Assembly (NCBI RefSeq): GCF_003600685.1
Contig: NZ_CP032084.1
Span: 4,526,001 to 4,590,000, forward strand
DNA: 64,000 nucleotides
Source of the DNA: Achromobacter sp. B7
Lineage (GTDB): Bacteria; Pseudomonadota; Gammaproteobacteria; Burkholderiales; Burkholderiaceae_B
Direction: 5' to 3'
A program made the translations under genes and the position numbers. The stretch's first letter is position 1. The number at the start of each line of letters is the position of its first letter. The notes under the pieces are model-generated. The model did no database searches, was not told the DNA's origin, and saw only the letters and a list, made by a program, of their open reading frames with translations. This document shows, piece by piece, positions 53,312-61,349 of this stretch.

Positions 53312-53580
53312 GATGAAAAATGCAATGAATTCAAACGCCGTGCTTCACCTAATTAGCATGGTCAGCTTTGTACACGTTGGAGGTACCAACAGGGAGCGGG
53401 CCACTGGCGAAAACCAAGCTCGTGCAGACGCATGCAGCCTGGATGTTTAATGAGAGCTTGAAATAGGCGAATTTGGGCGAAAAATGACTCCATCGAGCGT
53501 GCCAGATGGGGTCGAAAGTCACACCATGCCTAGTGTTGGGTAATGCTCGCGGTGCGTTGCATGCAGCACCGAGAAAGAGA

Positions 53581-54261
53581 TTATGCCGGCGCGGGCCCGG
53601 CATCTTTCGGGCCTTCTTCGCCGAGCAACACATGCATCGTCTGAACCAGCCGTTTCTCCACGGCGGCGCCCTTATTCTCCGCCTCATCTCTCAAGGGAAA
53701 GCCGTTCTGCCGCCAGATTTCCAGCATGATATCGACGACATCCTTGTCGTCGTGCTTGACCCTGTCCTGTCGGGCGACGTTGGTATCAATCAGGCAATAC
53801 CACCAGTCGTTATTGAATGCACCGATCGCATCCTCCAGATCAGGAAAGTAGAACTTGGTGAGCATGATGAGGTGCTGGCCAGAATCCGTTGGATGCGCGG
53901 CCGGATTTCCTGTAATGAGCGTTTCGAATGAATGCCGGTAAACATCCTGCGTCTTCAGAAACGATTCCATCAGCTCTTCCAACTTCTTGATCCGCAGGGT
54001 GTGCAATTCCCCCCGCTTGCCGATCTGGCTCTTGATCGTCTCCGTGGTGTTCGTCGTCGTGGTGAGCTGGCCCTTGATCTTCTCTAGGTCGGCGCTGATC
54101 GCAGCGTTCGTGGCGCGCGTCTTGAGGTAGGCCCCAAAGAACGATCCACCGGCGGCCACCACCAGCAGGATCGCCATCGACACTAACTGCTGCTGCCAGC
54201 TACCCAGTCCGGCCAGCGCATTCGCCAGCTCGTGTATGGCGGTTACAACCTTCTCGTCCAT
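53581..54261 (-). CDS. Hypothetical membrane protein with coiled-coil (226 aa)
   Basis: Unrecognised. One N-terminal transmembrane helix (about 25-47, QQLVSMAILLVVAAGGSFFGAYL), a Thr/Lys-rich coiled-coil (55-95), then a soluble helical domain. GGGAGGA precedes the ATG. Transcribed toward the relaxase gene. The 269 bases between it and trwC hold no credible gene. The repeat array at 54442 lies 180 bases upstream of its start. Confidence 0.72.
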   Translation of the reverse strand: MDEKVVTAIHELANALAGLGSWQQQLVSMAILLVVAAGGSFFGAYLKTRATNAAISADLEKIKGQLTTTTNTTETIKSQIGKRGELHTLRIKKLEELMESFLKTQDVYRHSFETLITGNPAAHPTDSGQHLIMLTKFYFPDLEDAIGAFNNDWWYCLIDTNVARQDRVKHDDKDVVDIMLEIWRQNGFPLRDEAENKGAAVEKRLVQTMHVLLGEEGPKDAGPAPA

Positions 54262-54441
54262 GCAGACGTCCTCCCGATTTCGGCAGCCGAAAGTCTACTT
54301 GAACAACGACGTTTCGATCCTGTCAGGACGACCGAGTCCGTGAGGATCGGCCGCGCTGAGGCGGTGATGAAAGACCGTCAGGCTCAAGAAACGGGGCGGT
54401 GCGGGTCAGTGTCACGCTGAGTTCTTTACCAACGGTGGGTT

Positions 54442-54547
54442 TGTCTCACCGTTGTCTCAATGCTGTCTCACATCTGTCTTATGTGTGTCTCATGTATGTC
54501 TAATTTATGTCTCACACATGTCTCATATGTGTCTCACACATGTCTCA
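54442..54547. repeat. Ten 11-bp-period iterons, consensus TGTCTCA
   Basis: TGTCT occurs at 54442, 54453, 54464, 54475, 54486, 54497, 54508, 54519, 54530 and 54541: exactly every 11 bases, ten times. Eight copies read TGTCTCA; copies 4 and 6 read TGTCTTA and TGTCTAA. The 4-base spacers vary. A dyad AACGGTG / CACCGTT (54431-54437 / 54447-54453) brackets the first copy. The fixed helical phase marks a multi-site protein-binding array: a partition centromere, StbA-type operator or replication iterons. Confidence 0.93.
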
Positions 54548-54886
54548 AGGCGGGGGGCCGGACGCCGAAAATGCCGAAAAACGAACAGATGTATACGGCG
54601 GAAACTCGCGCAGAGCAGCGGCCCTGGTGGCCTGCGGCATTTGTGGACCGTTCGTTGTCAGACAAAAGAAAACAACCTGCCGCAAGGAAAATCCAAAAAA
54701 AACAAAGAGATGAACCCACCCGGAGGGTGCGTCCTGTGTGGTGGCTTTAAGGGACCCGCCGCCGCCCTGGCGGCGGGGGCCTTAAGGACACCTGTGAGCG
54801 TCCGGGGGACGCTCACGAAGTCGGAAGGACGGCCCCGCCGGCGCAGCCGGTGGGACTGGGCGCTCCGATCCAAAACGCCGTACATC

Positions 54887-54925
54887 CAAAGCAAAGGGCC
54901 GCCCATAGGGCGGCCCTTTGCTTTG
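54887..54925. terminator. Strong bidirectional hairpin upstream of the aminoglycoside kinase
   Basis: 18-bp perfect stem CAAAGCAAAGGGCCGCCC / GGGCGGCCCTTTGCTTTG with a 3-base loop ATA. It insulates the aph gene from leftward and rightward read-through. Confidence 0.75.
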
Positions 54926-55084
54926 CCGGAGTTGCGACCATCGAACGTCAGCGAATGGGGCCATTTTGATACACTCGCCGGCCGACGCCGCCTGTCCGGG
55001 GTCGATCGGTCATCAGTCCGGGGATTCGTATAACAAACGTTCGTGCCACTGGACACAAATCAAAATCTTGTAGACAAGGGCAGC

Positions 55085-55861
55085 ATGGACAAGGATATCC
55101 CGACCAAATGGCGAGAGAAATTAGCCGGAGCAGTCTTCGAGCGGCAAGTGATCGGCGAGTCGGCGGCAGAAGTGTTTCGCGTTCGTTGCAAGACCGGAAA
55201 CCAGCTATTTCTAAAGTCCGAGTCCGCTGTCTTGCAAAGCGAGCTTGCGGGCGAAGCTGAGCGCCTTAGATGGATGACACGGCTAGGTCTACCCGGACCT
55301 TCAGTTCTCGATGAAGCGACCGAATATGATCGCCACTGGCTACTCATGACGGCTGTCCCGGGTCTCGATTTGGCCAGCGCAAACCACCTAGAGCCGCACC
55401 AGATCATAAAAATGTTGGCCGCAGCGCTACATTGCCTCCACAGTGTGCCAAGTGAGACCTGCCCCTTCGGAATCAGTCTCGACGAGCGCATCGCGGCCGC
55501 CGAAAATCGCGTCAGAAAAGGACTCGTTGACGAATCCGATTTCGACAGGGCATTTCAAGGACGAACCGCTAGGGAACTGCTCGCTGAGTTGTGGTCAACG
55601 CGCCCAGACGCTTATGAGCGAGTAGTGGTTCACGGGGATGCCTGCTTACCGAACTTCATCGTTGATGGACACACCTTTGCGGGATTCATTGACTGTGGTG
55701 GCCTAGGCGTTAGCGACCGTTATCAAGACCTCTCCTTGACCGCAAGGAGCATTGCCCGTAATTTGGGGCAGGAGTGGGTTGATCCATTCTTTCGCGAATA
55801 TGGCGTGGAACCCGACGCGCAGCGTATAGCGTTCTTCTGCGCACTCGACGAGTTATTCTGA
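55085..55861 (+). CDS. APH(3')-type aminoglycoside phosphotransferase (258 aa)
   Basis: Cytoplasmic kinase that phosphorylates the 3'-OH of kanamycin/neomycin-type aminoglycosides by family. The phosphotransferase loop HGDACLPN (catalytic Asp), FAGFIDCG (metal-binding Asp) and LGVSDRYQDLSL are nearly as in APH(3')-II, and the protein ends in the typical LDE + aromatic residue. ATP-lobe Lys in LFLKSESA. AAGGG precedes the ATG. Lower GC than its neighbours suggests separate acquisition; no transposon or integron is visible around it. The variant is not identifiable by eye. Confidence 0.88.
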   Translation: MDKDIPTKWREKLAGAVFERQVIGESAAEVFRVRCKTGNQLFLKSESAVLQSELAGEAERLRWMTRLGLPGPSVLDEATEYDRHWLLMTAVPGLDLASANHLEPHQIIKMLAAALHCLHSVPSETCPFGISLDERIAAAENRVRKGLVDESDFDRAFQGRTARELLAELWSTRPDAYERVVVHGDACLPNFIVDGHTFAGFIDCGGLGVSDRYQDLSLTARSIARNLGQEWVDPFFREYGVEPDAQRIAFFCALDELF

Positions 55862-55942
55862 CCAAGGTGGTGTCGCGAACGCCGAAGCCTCTCAAGCAGC
55901 GGCCGCCCGAGGGCGCCCTTTTGCATTGGCTGATGGGTTACA

Positions 55943-56338
55943 TCACCAGATGGTCTGAACGTGGGGATAGTCCCGAATCTTCGAGTCAGCAGTGACCAAG
56001 GGTGCAGACAAATGCCGCGCCGTAGCCACTATGAGCCGGTCGGCCGGGTCTTTATGAAACTCCCCAGGAAGCTCAACCGACTGGACGGAAATCCGCACAT
56101 CCACCGGCACGAAGCGCACGGCCGGAACCTGGACAACGGTATCAAGCCAATCCGCCGCGTCCATCGTCAACGCAAGGCGTCCAGCTTTGACCAGCATTGC
56201 AACCTCCCACGCTGTGATAGCCGAGATCAAGATCTCCCCGTCCTGGCCCTCTGCGTCGATTGCCTCCCGTGCCGCGCGACTGAGCTGGGAATCACCCGAA
56301 ACCCACCAAAGCAGAGCATGGGTGTCCAACACAATCAT
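55943..56338 (-). CDS. vapC: VapC-type PIN-domain ribonuclease toxin (131 aa)
   Basis: PIN-domain nuclease: first acidic residue in IVLDTHALLWWVSGD (Asp5), Glu in ISAITAWEVAML, then DPADRLIVATA and LVTADSKI complete the acidic site. Start at 56338 overlaps the antitoxin stop by 4 bases (ATGA). Likely inhibits translation by RNA cleavage unless bound by its partner; stabilises the element by addiction. Confidence 0.9.
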   Translation of the reverse strand: MIVLDTHALLWWVSGDSQLSRAAREAIDAEGQDGEILISAITAWEVAMLVKAGRLALTMDAADWLDTVVQVPAVRFVPVDVRISVQSVELPGEFHKDPADRLIVATARHLSAPLVTADSKIRDYPHVQTIW

Positions 56339-56574
56339 TGAGCAGCCTCCCAAAAATCTTCGCCAATCGGCGACAGCGGATCATCGAACCGCACGACCGA
56401 CCCCCGCAGCACGGCCAGCGGATCCCGATCAATCGCCCGGTAGGGGCGGATTTCCAACGCGGGCTTGCCGTGATCCGTGACAACGATGGGTTCCCCCGTT
56501 GCCTCCACTTGCCGAAAAAACTCTAACGCCTTCGCCTTGAATTCGGTTTTCGATACCTGTTGATGACTATGCAC
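56335..56574 (-). CDS. Phd/YefM-type antitoxin (79 aa)
   Basis: DNA-binding antitoxin: the N-terminal Phd fold has VSKTEFKAKALEFFRQVEAT and PIVVTDHGKPALEIRPY; the C-terminal half wraps the toxin. GTG start supported by GGAGGG at a good distance. Paired with vapC by a 4-base overlap. A dyad upstream is the probable operator. Confidence 0.9.
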   Translation of the reverse strand: MHSHQQVSKTEFKAKALEFFRQVEATGEPIVVTDHGKPALEIRPYRAIDRDPLAVLRGSVVRFDDPLSPIGEDFWEAAQ

Positions 56575-56601
56575 GATGCGCCCTCCAAGCGGTCATTTCA
56601 T

Positions 56602-56627
56602 ATAGTCATTTTAGCATAAAAGACTAT
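56602..56627. promoter_or_regulatory. Candidate Phd operator
   Basis: ATAGTC...GACTAT inverted repeat with 14-base spacing in an AT-rich patch about 30 bases upstream of the antitoxin start; further TAGCAT half-elements occur around it. Confidence 0.5.
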
Positions 56628-56712
56628 TTAGCATGGTCATTTTTTGCGTGCCCGAATGGCCAGCAATGCCCCCTATGCGGCCCGCCGGACGTCCGCCCGG
56701 CGGGCACGGCCA

Positions 56713-58698
56713 CTACGTTTTGGCCAGATCGTTCTTCACGTCCAACACCACATTCACCGGCACGGGCTGTCTGCGCATCAACTCGGGAACCCACCGCGTC
56801 TCTGCCAGCAGTTCCTCGGCTGCCGCCGCCGCTGGTCCCTTCTTCATCGCCAGCAGAGGTTTGGCTTGGTCGGCACCGGCTGCGTCGGCAACAACAGCCG
56901 CGATTCGGTCCTTCGACACGTGCGCGAGGTAGGACTGCGCCGTCGGCTTCCACCATTTGCTCATGTCCAACTCGACCAGTTCGCCCAAGCGGTCAAGGTG
57001 CTGGGGTTCTTCACCGTAGGAATTGCTTTTGCGGCGGTAGATCGAAGCTCCCGCCAGCACAGCCAGCAGCTCGATCAGGTCCGCGTGCGGCTGCTCCAGC
57101 AACCAGGGCAGCACCGCCACGCCGTCATCGGGAGTCTGCTTCGTGACGGCTTCAATGTGCGCGTGCACCGCTGCCCAGGCCGGGCTCTCCTTGATGCCAG
57201 CGTCCGTGTTCGCCAACTCGTGGTGCGCAGTTCGCAACGAAAAATCGAACGTGTCTCCGGCGCTGCTGCGGCGGCTTCTGTCGAAATCCCCCAGCATTTG
57301 TTCGATAAGCAGGCAGAGGGCGAGCGTCGGGCGCATCATGATTTCGGCTTGGAGCGCAATGACGCGCTGTGCCTGGAGCCGGTTGGTCAGCGCCTCTGAA
57401 TGCACGGGCCGCGTCATAATGGGGGGCAAGTCTACGCCCGCCGTTTTCTGGCCATCTGCGTCGTTGCTTCGCTTGGCTTGTGCCACGGCGTCGCGCTCGT
57501 CCTGACGGATCAGGCCCCGAGTGACGGTCAAGTCGCCTTGATAGTCCAGGTGCACAATCGCGCCGCACAGGGCTTTCAGGTCGGCCGGGTAGTCGTAAAG
57601 CTCGGCCTGGATTTCACGAATCTGCCCTTCACAGCCGCGAATCACGCCGCGAACTTTGTCCAGGTCGGCCGCGCCGAGGCCTTCGGACTCTTGCAATTCA
57701 GCAAGCTTTGTCCGCGCCGCTTCGATCTTCTTTTGCAGTCCGTCGATCTGCTTGGCCTGGGCCTTGGTCGGCTCCTGGTTGACGCGCTGAATCTCGCCAA
57801 AGGGCTTTTTGTCGGCGTACTCGAAAGAAACACGGCATTCCACCCACAACCAGCCCTCTGCCTGCACCGCCTTGAACAGCTTGGACCGCTGCATCTTGGC
57901 AGCGCCCATGCTGCGCACCTTCTCCGGGTCGGCCAGATAGGCGTCGTTCTCGAATAGGTCGCGGCGAACTTCCCCGCCCGCCTTCTCATACGCGGCGACG
58001 GTCACGTACCGCGCCACGGGCGAGTCGCCGCGCATTTCAGTTTCGGCCAGCAACTGGCGGATGTGGTCATCGCGGTTCCAGTATTGGCCCGCCGACGCCT
58101 TCCATGCCGCCTCCTGGCGGGTGTGGTCGGACACGGAAGCCAGCGCCTGCATTTCGTCCATCTTGATTTTGCCGTCGCGGAACAACTGCATGAGCGTGGG
58201 CGAAACGCCGCCCAGCGCCAGCAGCTTCTTGACGGCCGATTCTGAAGCGCCATGCGCGGCGGCGATGGCCGCAACCGTCCAGTTTTCGGCGCGCAGACGC
58301 GCATAGCCTGCATACACGTCTGCCGGGTGCATCGCCTTGCGCCCGAAGTTTTCGACTAGGCTGGCGTGGTAGGCGTACTCGCTCGGAATGACGAGGCAAG
58401 GGACCGGGTAGTCGGTTGGGAAAACGCCGCCTTCGATCAGCAGGCCAAGGGCTGTCCACCGCCGTCCGCCCGCGCACACCTCATAGGAGCCGTCCGGCGC
58501 TGCGACCACAACGAGGTTTTGCAGGAGTCCGCCCATCGCCTGGATGGTGGCTTTCAGCTCCAGAATCTCGGTGTCCTGTTTGCGGTCCTGCGCACTTCGT
58601 GCTTGGTACGCTTCGCTGAGGCGCAGTTGCGAATGCGGGATATCCATGCGCGTGGCGGCGGCGTGGATGGCGGCGAGTTCGTTGGAATCGAGTTTCAT
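56713..58698 (-). CDS. parB: Large ParB/RepB/Spo0J-family protein (661 aa)
   Basis: Partition-type DNA-binding protein. The ParB nuclease-like N-terminal domain (about 30-130) has YEVCAGGRRWTALGLL and ASLVENFGRKAMHPADVYAG. The HTH region (about 130-200) has WTVAAIAAAHGASESAVKKL. The C-terminal 400 residues form a long extension with coiled-coil (about 300-360) seen in ICE/plasmid homologues. Start at 58698 with GGAG at good spacing. No ParA gene lies next to it. Confidence 0.88.
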   Translation of the reverse strand: MKLDSNELAAIHAAATRMDIPHSQLRLSEAYQARSAQDRKQDTEILELKATIQAMGGLLQNLVVVAAPDGSYEVCAGGRRWTALGLLIEGGVFPTDYPVPCLVIPSEYAYHASLVENFGRKAMHPADVYAGYARLRAENWTVAAIAAAHGASESAVKKLLALGGVSPTLMQLFRDGKIKMDEMQALASVSDHTRQEAAWKASAGQYWNRDDHIRQLLAETEMRGDSPVARYVTVAAYEKAGGEVRRDLFENDAYLADPEKVRSMGAAKMQRSKLFKAVQAEGWLWVECRVSFEYADKKPFGEIQRVNQEPTKAQAKQIDGLQKKIEAARTKLAELQESEGLGAADLDKVRGVIRGCEGQIREIQAELYDYPADLKALCGAIVHLDYQGDLTVTRGLIRQDERDAVAQAKRSNDADGQKTAGVDLPPIMTRPVHSEALTNRLQAQRVIALQAEIMMRPTLALCLLIEQMLGDFDRSRRSSAGDTFDFSLRTAHHELANTDAGIKESPAWAAVHAHIEAVTKQTPDDGVAVLPWLLEQPHADLIELLAVLAGASIYRRKSNSYGEEPQHLDRLGELVELDMSKWWKPTAQSYLAHVSKDRIAAVVADAAGADQAKPLLAMKKGPAAAAAEELLAETRWVPELMRRQPVPVNVVLDVKNDLAKT

Positions 58699-58724
58699 CA
58701 AAATGCTCCGGGTCGATATCGAGA

Positions 58725-58874
58725 TCAATGCAGTTGCGCGGGGATTTCGGGCGCGTCAATCGCCGCGATGAGGGCAGCAAGCTGGCGCATGGTCATCGCG
58801 GGAATGCGAAAGCCCAGGCCCAGCAAGTGAGCGCGGCGCATGTCGTTCGCCAATCTGATAAAGTCGTGGTTCAT
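58725..58874 (-). CDS. Small protein directly upstream of parB (49 aa)
   Basis: A 49-codon frame (MNHDFIRLANDMRRAHLLGL...) starts at 58874 behind AGGAG and ends 26 bases before parB. It is helical and amphipathic. Its length, ribosome site and position in the leftward operon argue that it is real; function unknown. Confidence 0.55.
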   Translation of the reverse strand: MNHDFIRLANDMRRAHLLGLGFRIPAMTMRQLAALIAAIDAPEIPAQLH

Positions 58875-58943
58875 CACGATTCTCCTAGTCCGAGGGTTGC
58901 GGGTGATGGCCCTTGTCGGTTGCAGCCGACAGGGGCCTTTTAC

Positions 58944-59366
58944 TTAGTAGCCAAGCCAGTTCAGCAGGTCGCGCCCGCGATATAGCGGGTGGTTCCCGTT
59001 GTCGGTGAAAAAGTCTTCGGCGCTCAGTTGGTGATCACGGATCTCCTGCATCACCTGGAACCGGGTCAACACGGCTTCCTCTGCCGCGTCCTTTTCGCGC
59101 AAGCCGTCCGCAGCGACTGGGCCGGTGTCCAACAGGTCGGCCAGCAGTTCGATCATGTCGGGCCGGTGGCCTGTCCAGGCGACCAACTCGTTTTCGATGG
59201 CGACGGCCAAGACCGGCGCGGTGTCATAGCCTTTTGCCGCGAGCGCTTGAGCGAAGTCGGCAGCGCTGCGTTCGGTGAAGTCGATGCCGCGCGCGGCAAG
59301 ATCATCCTTGGAAAGCTCGCACTGGACGCAAGCCAGGTGGGTGTACAGAACGACGTCGCAAGACAT
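58944..59366 (-). CDS. Glutaredoxin-like domain protein (140 aa)
   Basis: N-terminal thioredoxin-fold segment with a CxxC pair Cys13/Cys16 (HLACVQCELSK) and APVLAV near residue 50, as in NrdH/glutaredoxins. The last 55 residues (RFQVMQEIRDHQLSAEDFF, NHPLYRGRDLLNWLGY) are an added helical tail. Probably a cytoplasmic redox protein. It precedes the 49-aa gene in the same operon. An intercistronic hairpin (about 58901-58938) follows its stop. Confidence 0.68.
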   Translation of the reverse strand: MSCDVVLYTHLACVQCELSKDDLAARGIDFTERSAADFAQALAAKGYDTAPVLAVAIENELVAWTGHRPDMIELLADLLDTGPVAADGLREKDAAEEAVLTRFQVMQEIRDHQLSAEDFFTDNGNHPLYRGRDLLNWLGY

Positions 59367-59384
59367 GGCGGATTTCCTTGTTGA

Positions 59385-59615
59385 CTAGACTTCGGTTGAA
59401 CCGATCCAGGACGTTCCCAGGAACGCATCGCAGCCGATCACGGCCGATTCAGGTTGCACAGCGCAAAGCCCCTCATGTGTCCAGCCGTGTGCCGGTGCCT
59501 GCTGGACGTGCAGGGTCGACCCATCCAGGCCGCGCAGGAGCAAAGGCTGGTGGCGCAGTGCGGTCAGAATGTCCGGCTCGCCTTCCATCTGGTCCGTTAC
59601 GTACTTGATAAGCAT
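59385..59615 (-). CDS. Hypothetical protein (76 aa)
   Basis: Unrecognised. Start at 59615 (MLIKYVTDQMEGE) behind GAGAGGGG; the longer frame lacks a ribosome site. Part of the leftward small-gene block, 18 bases before the glutaredoxin-like gene. Confidence 0.6.
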   Translation of the reverse strand: MLIKYVTDQMEGEPDILTALRHQPLLLRGLDGSTLHVQQAPAHGWTHEGLCAVQPESAVIGCDAFLGTSWIGSTEV

Positions 59616-59628
59616 CTGGGTTCCCCTC

Positions 59629-60060
59629 TCAGCCGTGATGCGGGCAAGGATTGCCAGAACCATCGTTGCAACCCGAACACGCTGCCATCACTACGGTCTC
59701 TTCTGCTGCGTCCCAGCCGTCCACCCATGCGCTTGCCAGTTCGGCAACATCGGCCAGCAACGGCGGTACGTCGTCGGCGTCACGGCCACGGGTGAAGCCT
59801 TGGCGGCCTTGAACGTGAGCCAGCATTTGCGCGTAACCAAGGTCCATGAAACGGCTGTCTTCATCGAACATCCCTGCTGCTTTGGTGTGAGCAACGCGGG
59901 CGTCCAGGCCGCGAAGGAACACCACTGCGGGCTTCGGCATTGCGATTGTCTGAACAGTGTTTGCCATGGCTATTTCCTTTACATTCAAGAGCGTTTTTGG
60001 AGCGCTGACCGATCCTGAAGAAGTCGTCCGAGCGTAGGTTTGTTGGATTTGGTTGTTCAT
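59629..60060 (-). CDS. Hypothetical protein (143 aa)
   Basis: Unrecognised. The C-terminal part is acidic with three late Cys/His (SGCND, NPCPHHG), possibly a metal site. Two starts are credible: 60060 behind GGAGGG and 59967 (MANTVQ) behind AAGGAAATAGCC. The first 31 residues (MNNQIQQTYARTT...) are low in hydrophobics and could be a regulatory leader peptide. Confidence 0.6.
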   Translation of the reverse strand: MNNQIQQTYARTTSSGSVSAPKTLLNVKEIAMANTVQTIAMPKPAVVFLRGLDARVAHTKAAGMFDEDSRFMDLGYAQMLAHVQGRQGFTRGRDADDVPPLLADVAELASAWVDGWDAAEETVVMAACSGCNDGSGNPCPHHG

Positions 60061-60547
60061 GGTCTTTCCCTCCGCGTTATTCGCATCCGTTCCTGTGAGG
60101 CCTGTCCGTGCCGTCCGTGGCCACGTAGTGACGACTGGAAAGGGCCGGAGCAGAGGCCGCATGCGGAGCGCAGCCGAAGGCGAGCACCGAACGGGTGAGC
60201 ACCGGACCCTTGGAGGGAGAAACGCAGTGGTACGGTCGGCGTTTTAGGACGGGGCTCGCGGGAATGGATGCATTGCGAGAGACAGGGCGGCGACACCAAA
60301 GCCAGGCGCGCGCCGAGCGCCCCTACCCGCGCGCAGCGCGGGTCAACCTGGCCGCAAGGCGGCCGGCAAGCGGCAGCGCGCAGCGCCGGCAGGCGCGAAG
60401 GCGTGAGCCGACCGTAGGGAGGGTAGGACTGAAGCCCCGCGAGGGGGTGAGACTGGCGGGGTTGGCCAGGCTCAACGCGAAGCGCGATGGCCCGACCCGT
60501 AGGCGTAGCCGCAGGGGCACGCCCAACGGGGAGTCGTGATCAAAAAA
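60061..60547. other. GC-rich gene-free segment with perfect hairpins
   Basis: No credible gene. It contains ACCCGCGC-GCA-GCGCGGGT (60325-60343), GGCCGC-AAG-GCGGCC (60350-60364) and a GCCGGC...GCGCCGGC pair just after. It may hold a promoter for the leftward block or a structured RNA. A weak rightward open frame is Arg-rich and lacks a ribosome site. Confidence 0.5.
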
Positions 60548-60883
60548 TTAGTGCTGAGATTGGGACCCGGGCGGCATCGAGACATTCAGCAAATCCAGGG
60601 CCTTATTTGCCCTATCTCGTGCGTCGTCGATGATTTGATTCTGCCGAACGATGTACTCGTACAGAGCTTTGGGGCTGTTTTCCGCCTCGACCAAGCCTTG
60701 GTCGTTGATGATTTCGGTACACAAATCTACGCACTCATTGCAGATTGCAAGCGCACTCGCGCCAGGGGCGTTCTCCCGTGCGATCAGTTTGTGCACTTCG
60801 TTCTGAGACTTATCGCAAAACGAGCAATGCAGCGCGGCCGGCTGCTTTTTACGCCGTGGGTTTTTTTTCTTGTTTTCGTCCAT
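60548..60883 (-). CDS. Isolated ClpX-type C4 zinc-binding domain protein (111 aa)
   Basis: Residues 18-60 match the ClpX N-terminal zinc-binding domain: Cys20-x2-Cys23 ([17 protein letters not shown]) and Cys48-x2-Cys51 ([13 protein letters not shown]). No AAA+ ATPase follows; the C-terminal half is a helical tail ([19 protein letters not shown]). In ClpX this domain dimerises and binds adaptors or substrates, so this free copy might modulate ClpXP. Start at MDENKKK; no strong ribosome site. Confidence 0.82.
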   Translation of the reverse strand: MDENKKKNPRRKKQPAALHCSFCDKSQNEVHKLIARENAPGASALAICNECVDLCTEIINDQGLVEAENSPKALYEYIVRQNQIIDDARDRANKALDLLNVSMPPGSQSQH

Positions 60884-61045
60884 TTGGCGCAGGGGCCGCG
60901 TCAACGCGTCGCGAGGTCAGAGAGGTGCGAAATCTAGCATATGGCACGCCGATCCGAACGGGTGTTTATCCCTAGTGCCCTACCCGTCTTGCGGTGGCAT
61001 TCTCAGGCAAATCGCGCGCGGATTTTTCGGACGAGGAGAACCACT

Positions 61046-61273
61046 TTGGACGGTACCCTGGTTATCAACGGAGTCCGGGCGACGTATCGGACCATTCAAT
61101 CGCCGAATGGAAATGGGGTCATAGCTGAAGTGCAGTATGCCCCGAGCGGACCGTGGGAGAGCGTCGGCGGCGCGCGCGCGGTATTCGCGGATGACGCCTT
61201 GGCTCGCCGAGCAATCCAAAGTCATGTCACCGCGGATTGGTCCAAAAGACTGAACATTACCCGGCGACTGTGA
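61046..61273 (+). CDS. Small hypothetical protein, rightward (75 aa)
   Basis: Unrecognised beta-rich protein (LVINGVRATYRTIQSPNGNG, WESVGGARAVFADDALARRA). A TTG at 61046 preceded by GAGGAG at ideal spacing is the best start; the frame is open from an ATG at 60941 whose extra 35 residues are Arg-rich and unlikely. It is the only rightward gene in this block. Confidence 0.55.
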   Translation: MDGTLVINGVRATYRTIQSPNGNGVIAEVQYAPSGPWESVGGARAVFADDALARRAIQSHVTADWSKRLNITRRL

Positions 61274-61349
61274 GCGCGCCTCCCTGGACAGCCTTGGACG
61301 TCTGATAGTCCAAGTGAGATAGCCAGGCCGCCAGGCCTGGCTATGCCGT

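Larger units (their letters stand above)
54262..55084. other. Gene-free 823-base control region
   Basis: Between the divergent membrane protein and the aminoglycoside phosphotransferase. Besides the iteron array it holds an A-rich tract near 54661-54715, a 10-bp perfect hairpin GTGAGCGTCC/GGACGCTCAC (54794-54816), a strong terminator (54887-54925) and a TTGATA-like promoter element near 54966. Frames through the repeats are artefacts of the periodic sequence. Confidence 0.6.

Noticed and set aside
53313..53450. 45-aa frame starting at the trwC stop
   Set aside because: No proper ribosome site (only TAGG directly at the start) and no recognisable features; could be translation coupled, but support is too thin.
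53349..53687. 112-aa leftward frame overlapping the end of the membrane-protein gene
   Set aside because: Overlaps a better-supported gene in another frame and lacks a ribosome site.
54452..55033. Open frames of 60-193 aa running through the TGTCTCA array
   Set aside because: The 11-bp period makes all frames read Cys/Ser/His/Met repeats (SHMCLTHVS-like); there is no ribosome site and no family. They are by-products of the iterons.
54700..56400. Composite transposon or integron carrying the aph gene
   Set aside because: No transposase, attC site or terminal inverted repeats could be found on either side; the flanking hairpin is a terminator.
60195..60539. 114-aa Arg-rich rightward frame
   Set aside because: Composition is non-protein-like, no ribosome-binding site, and perfect hairpins cross the frame.
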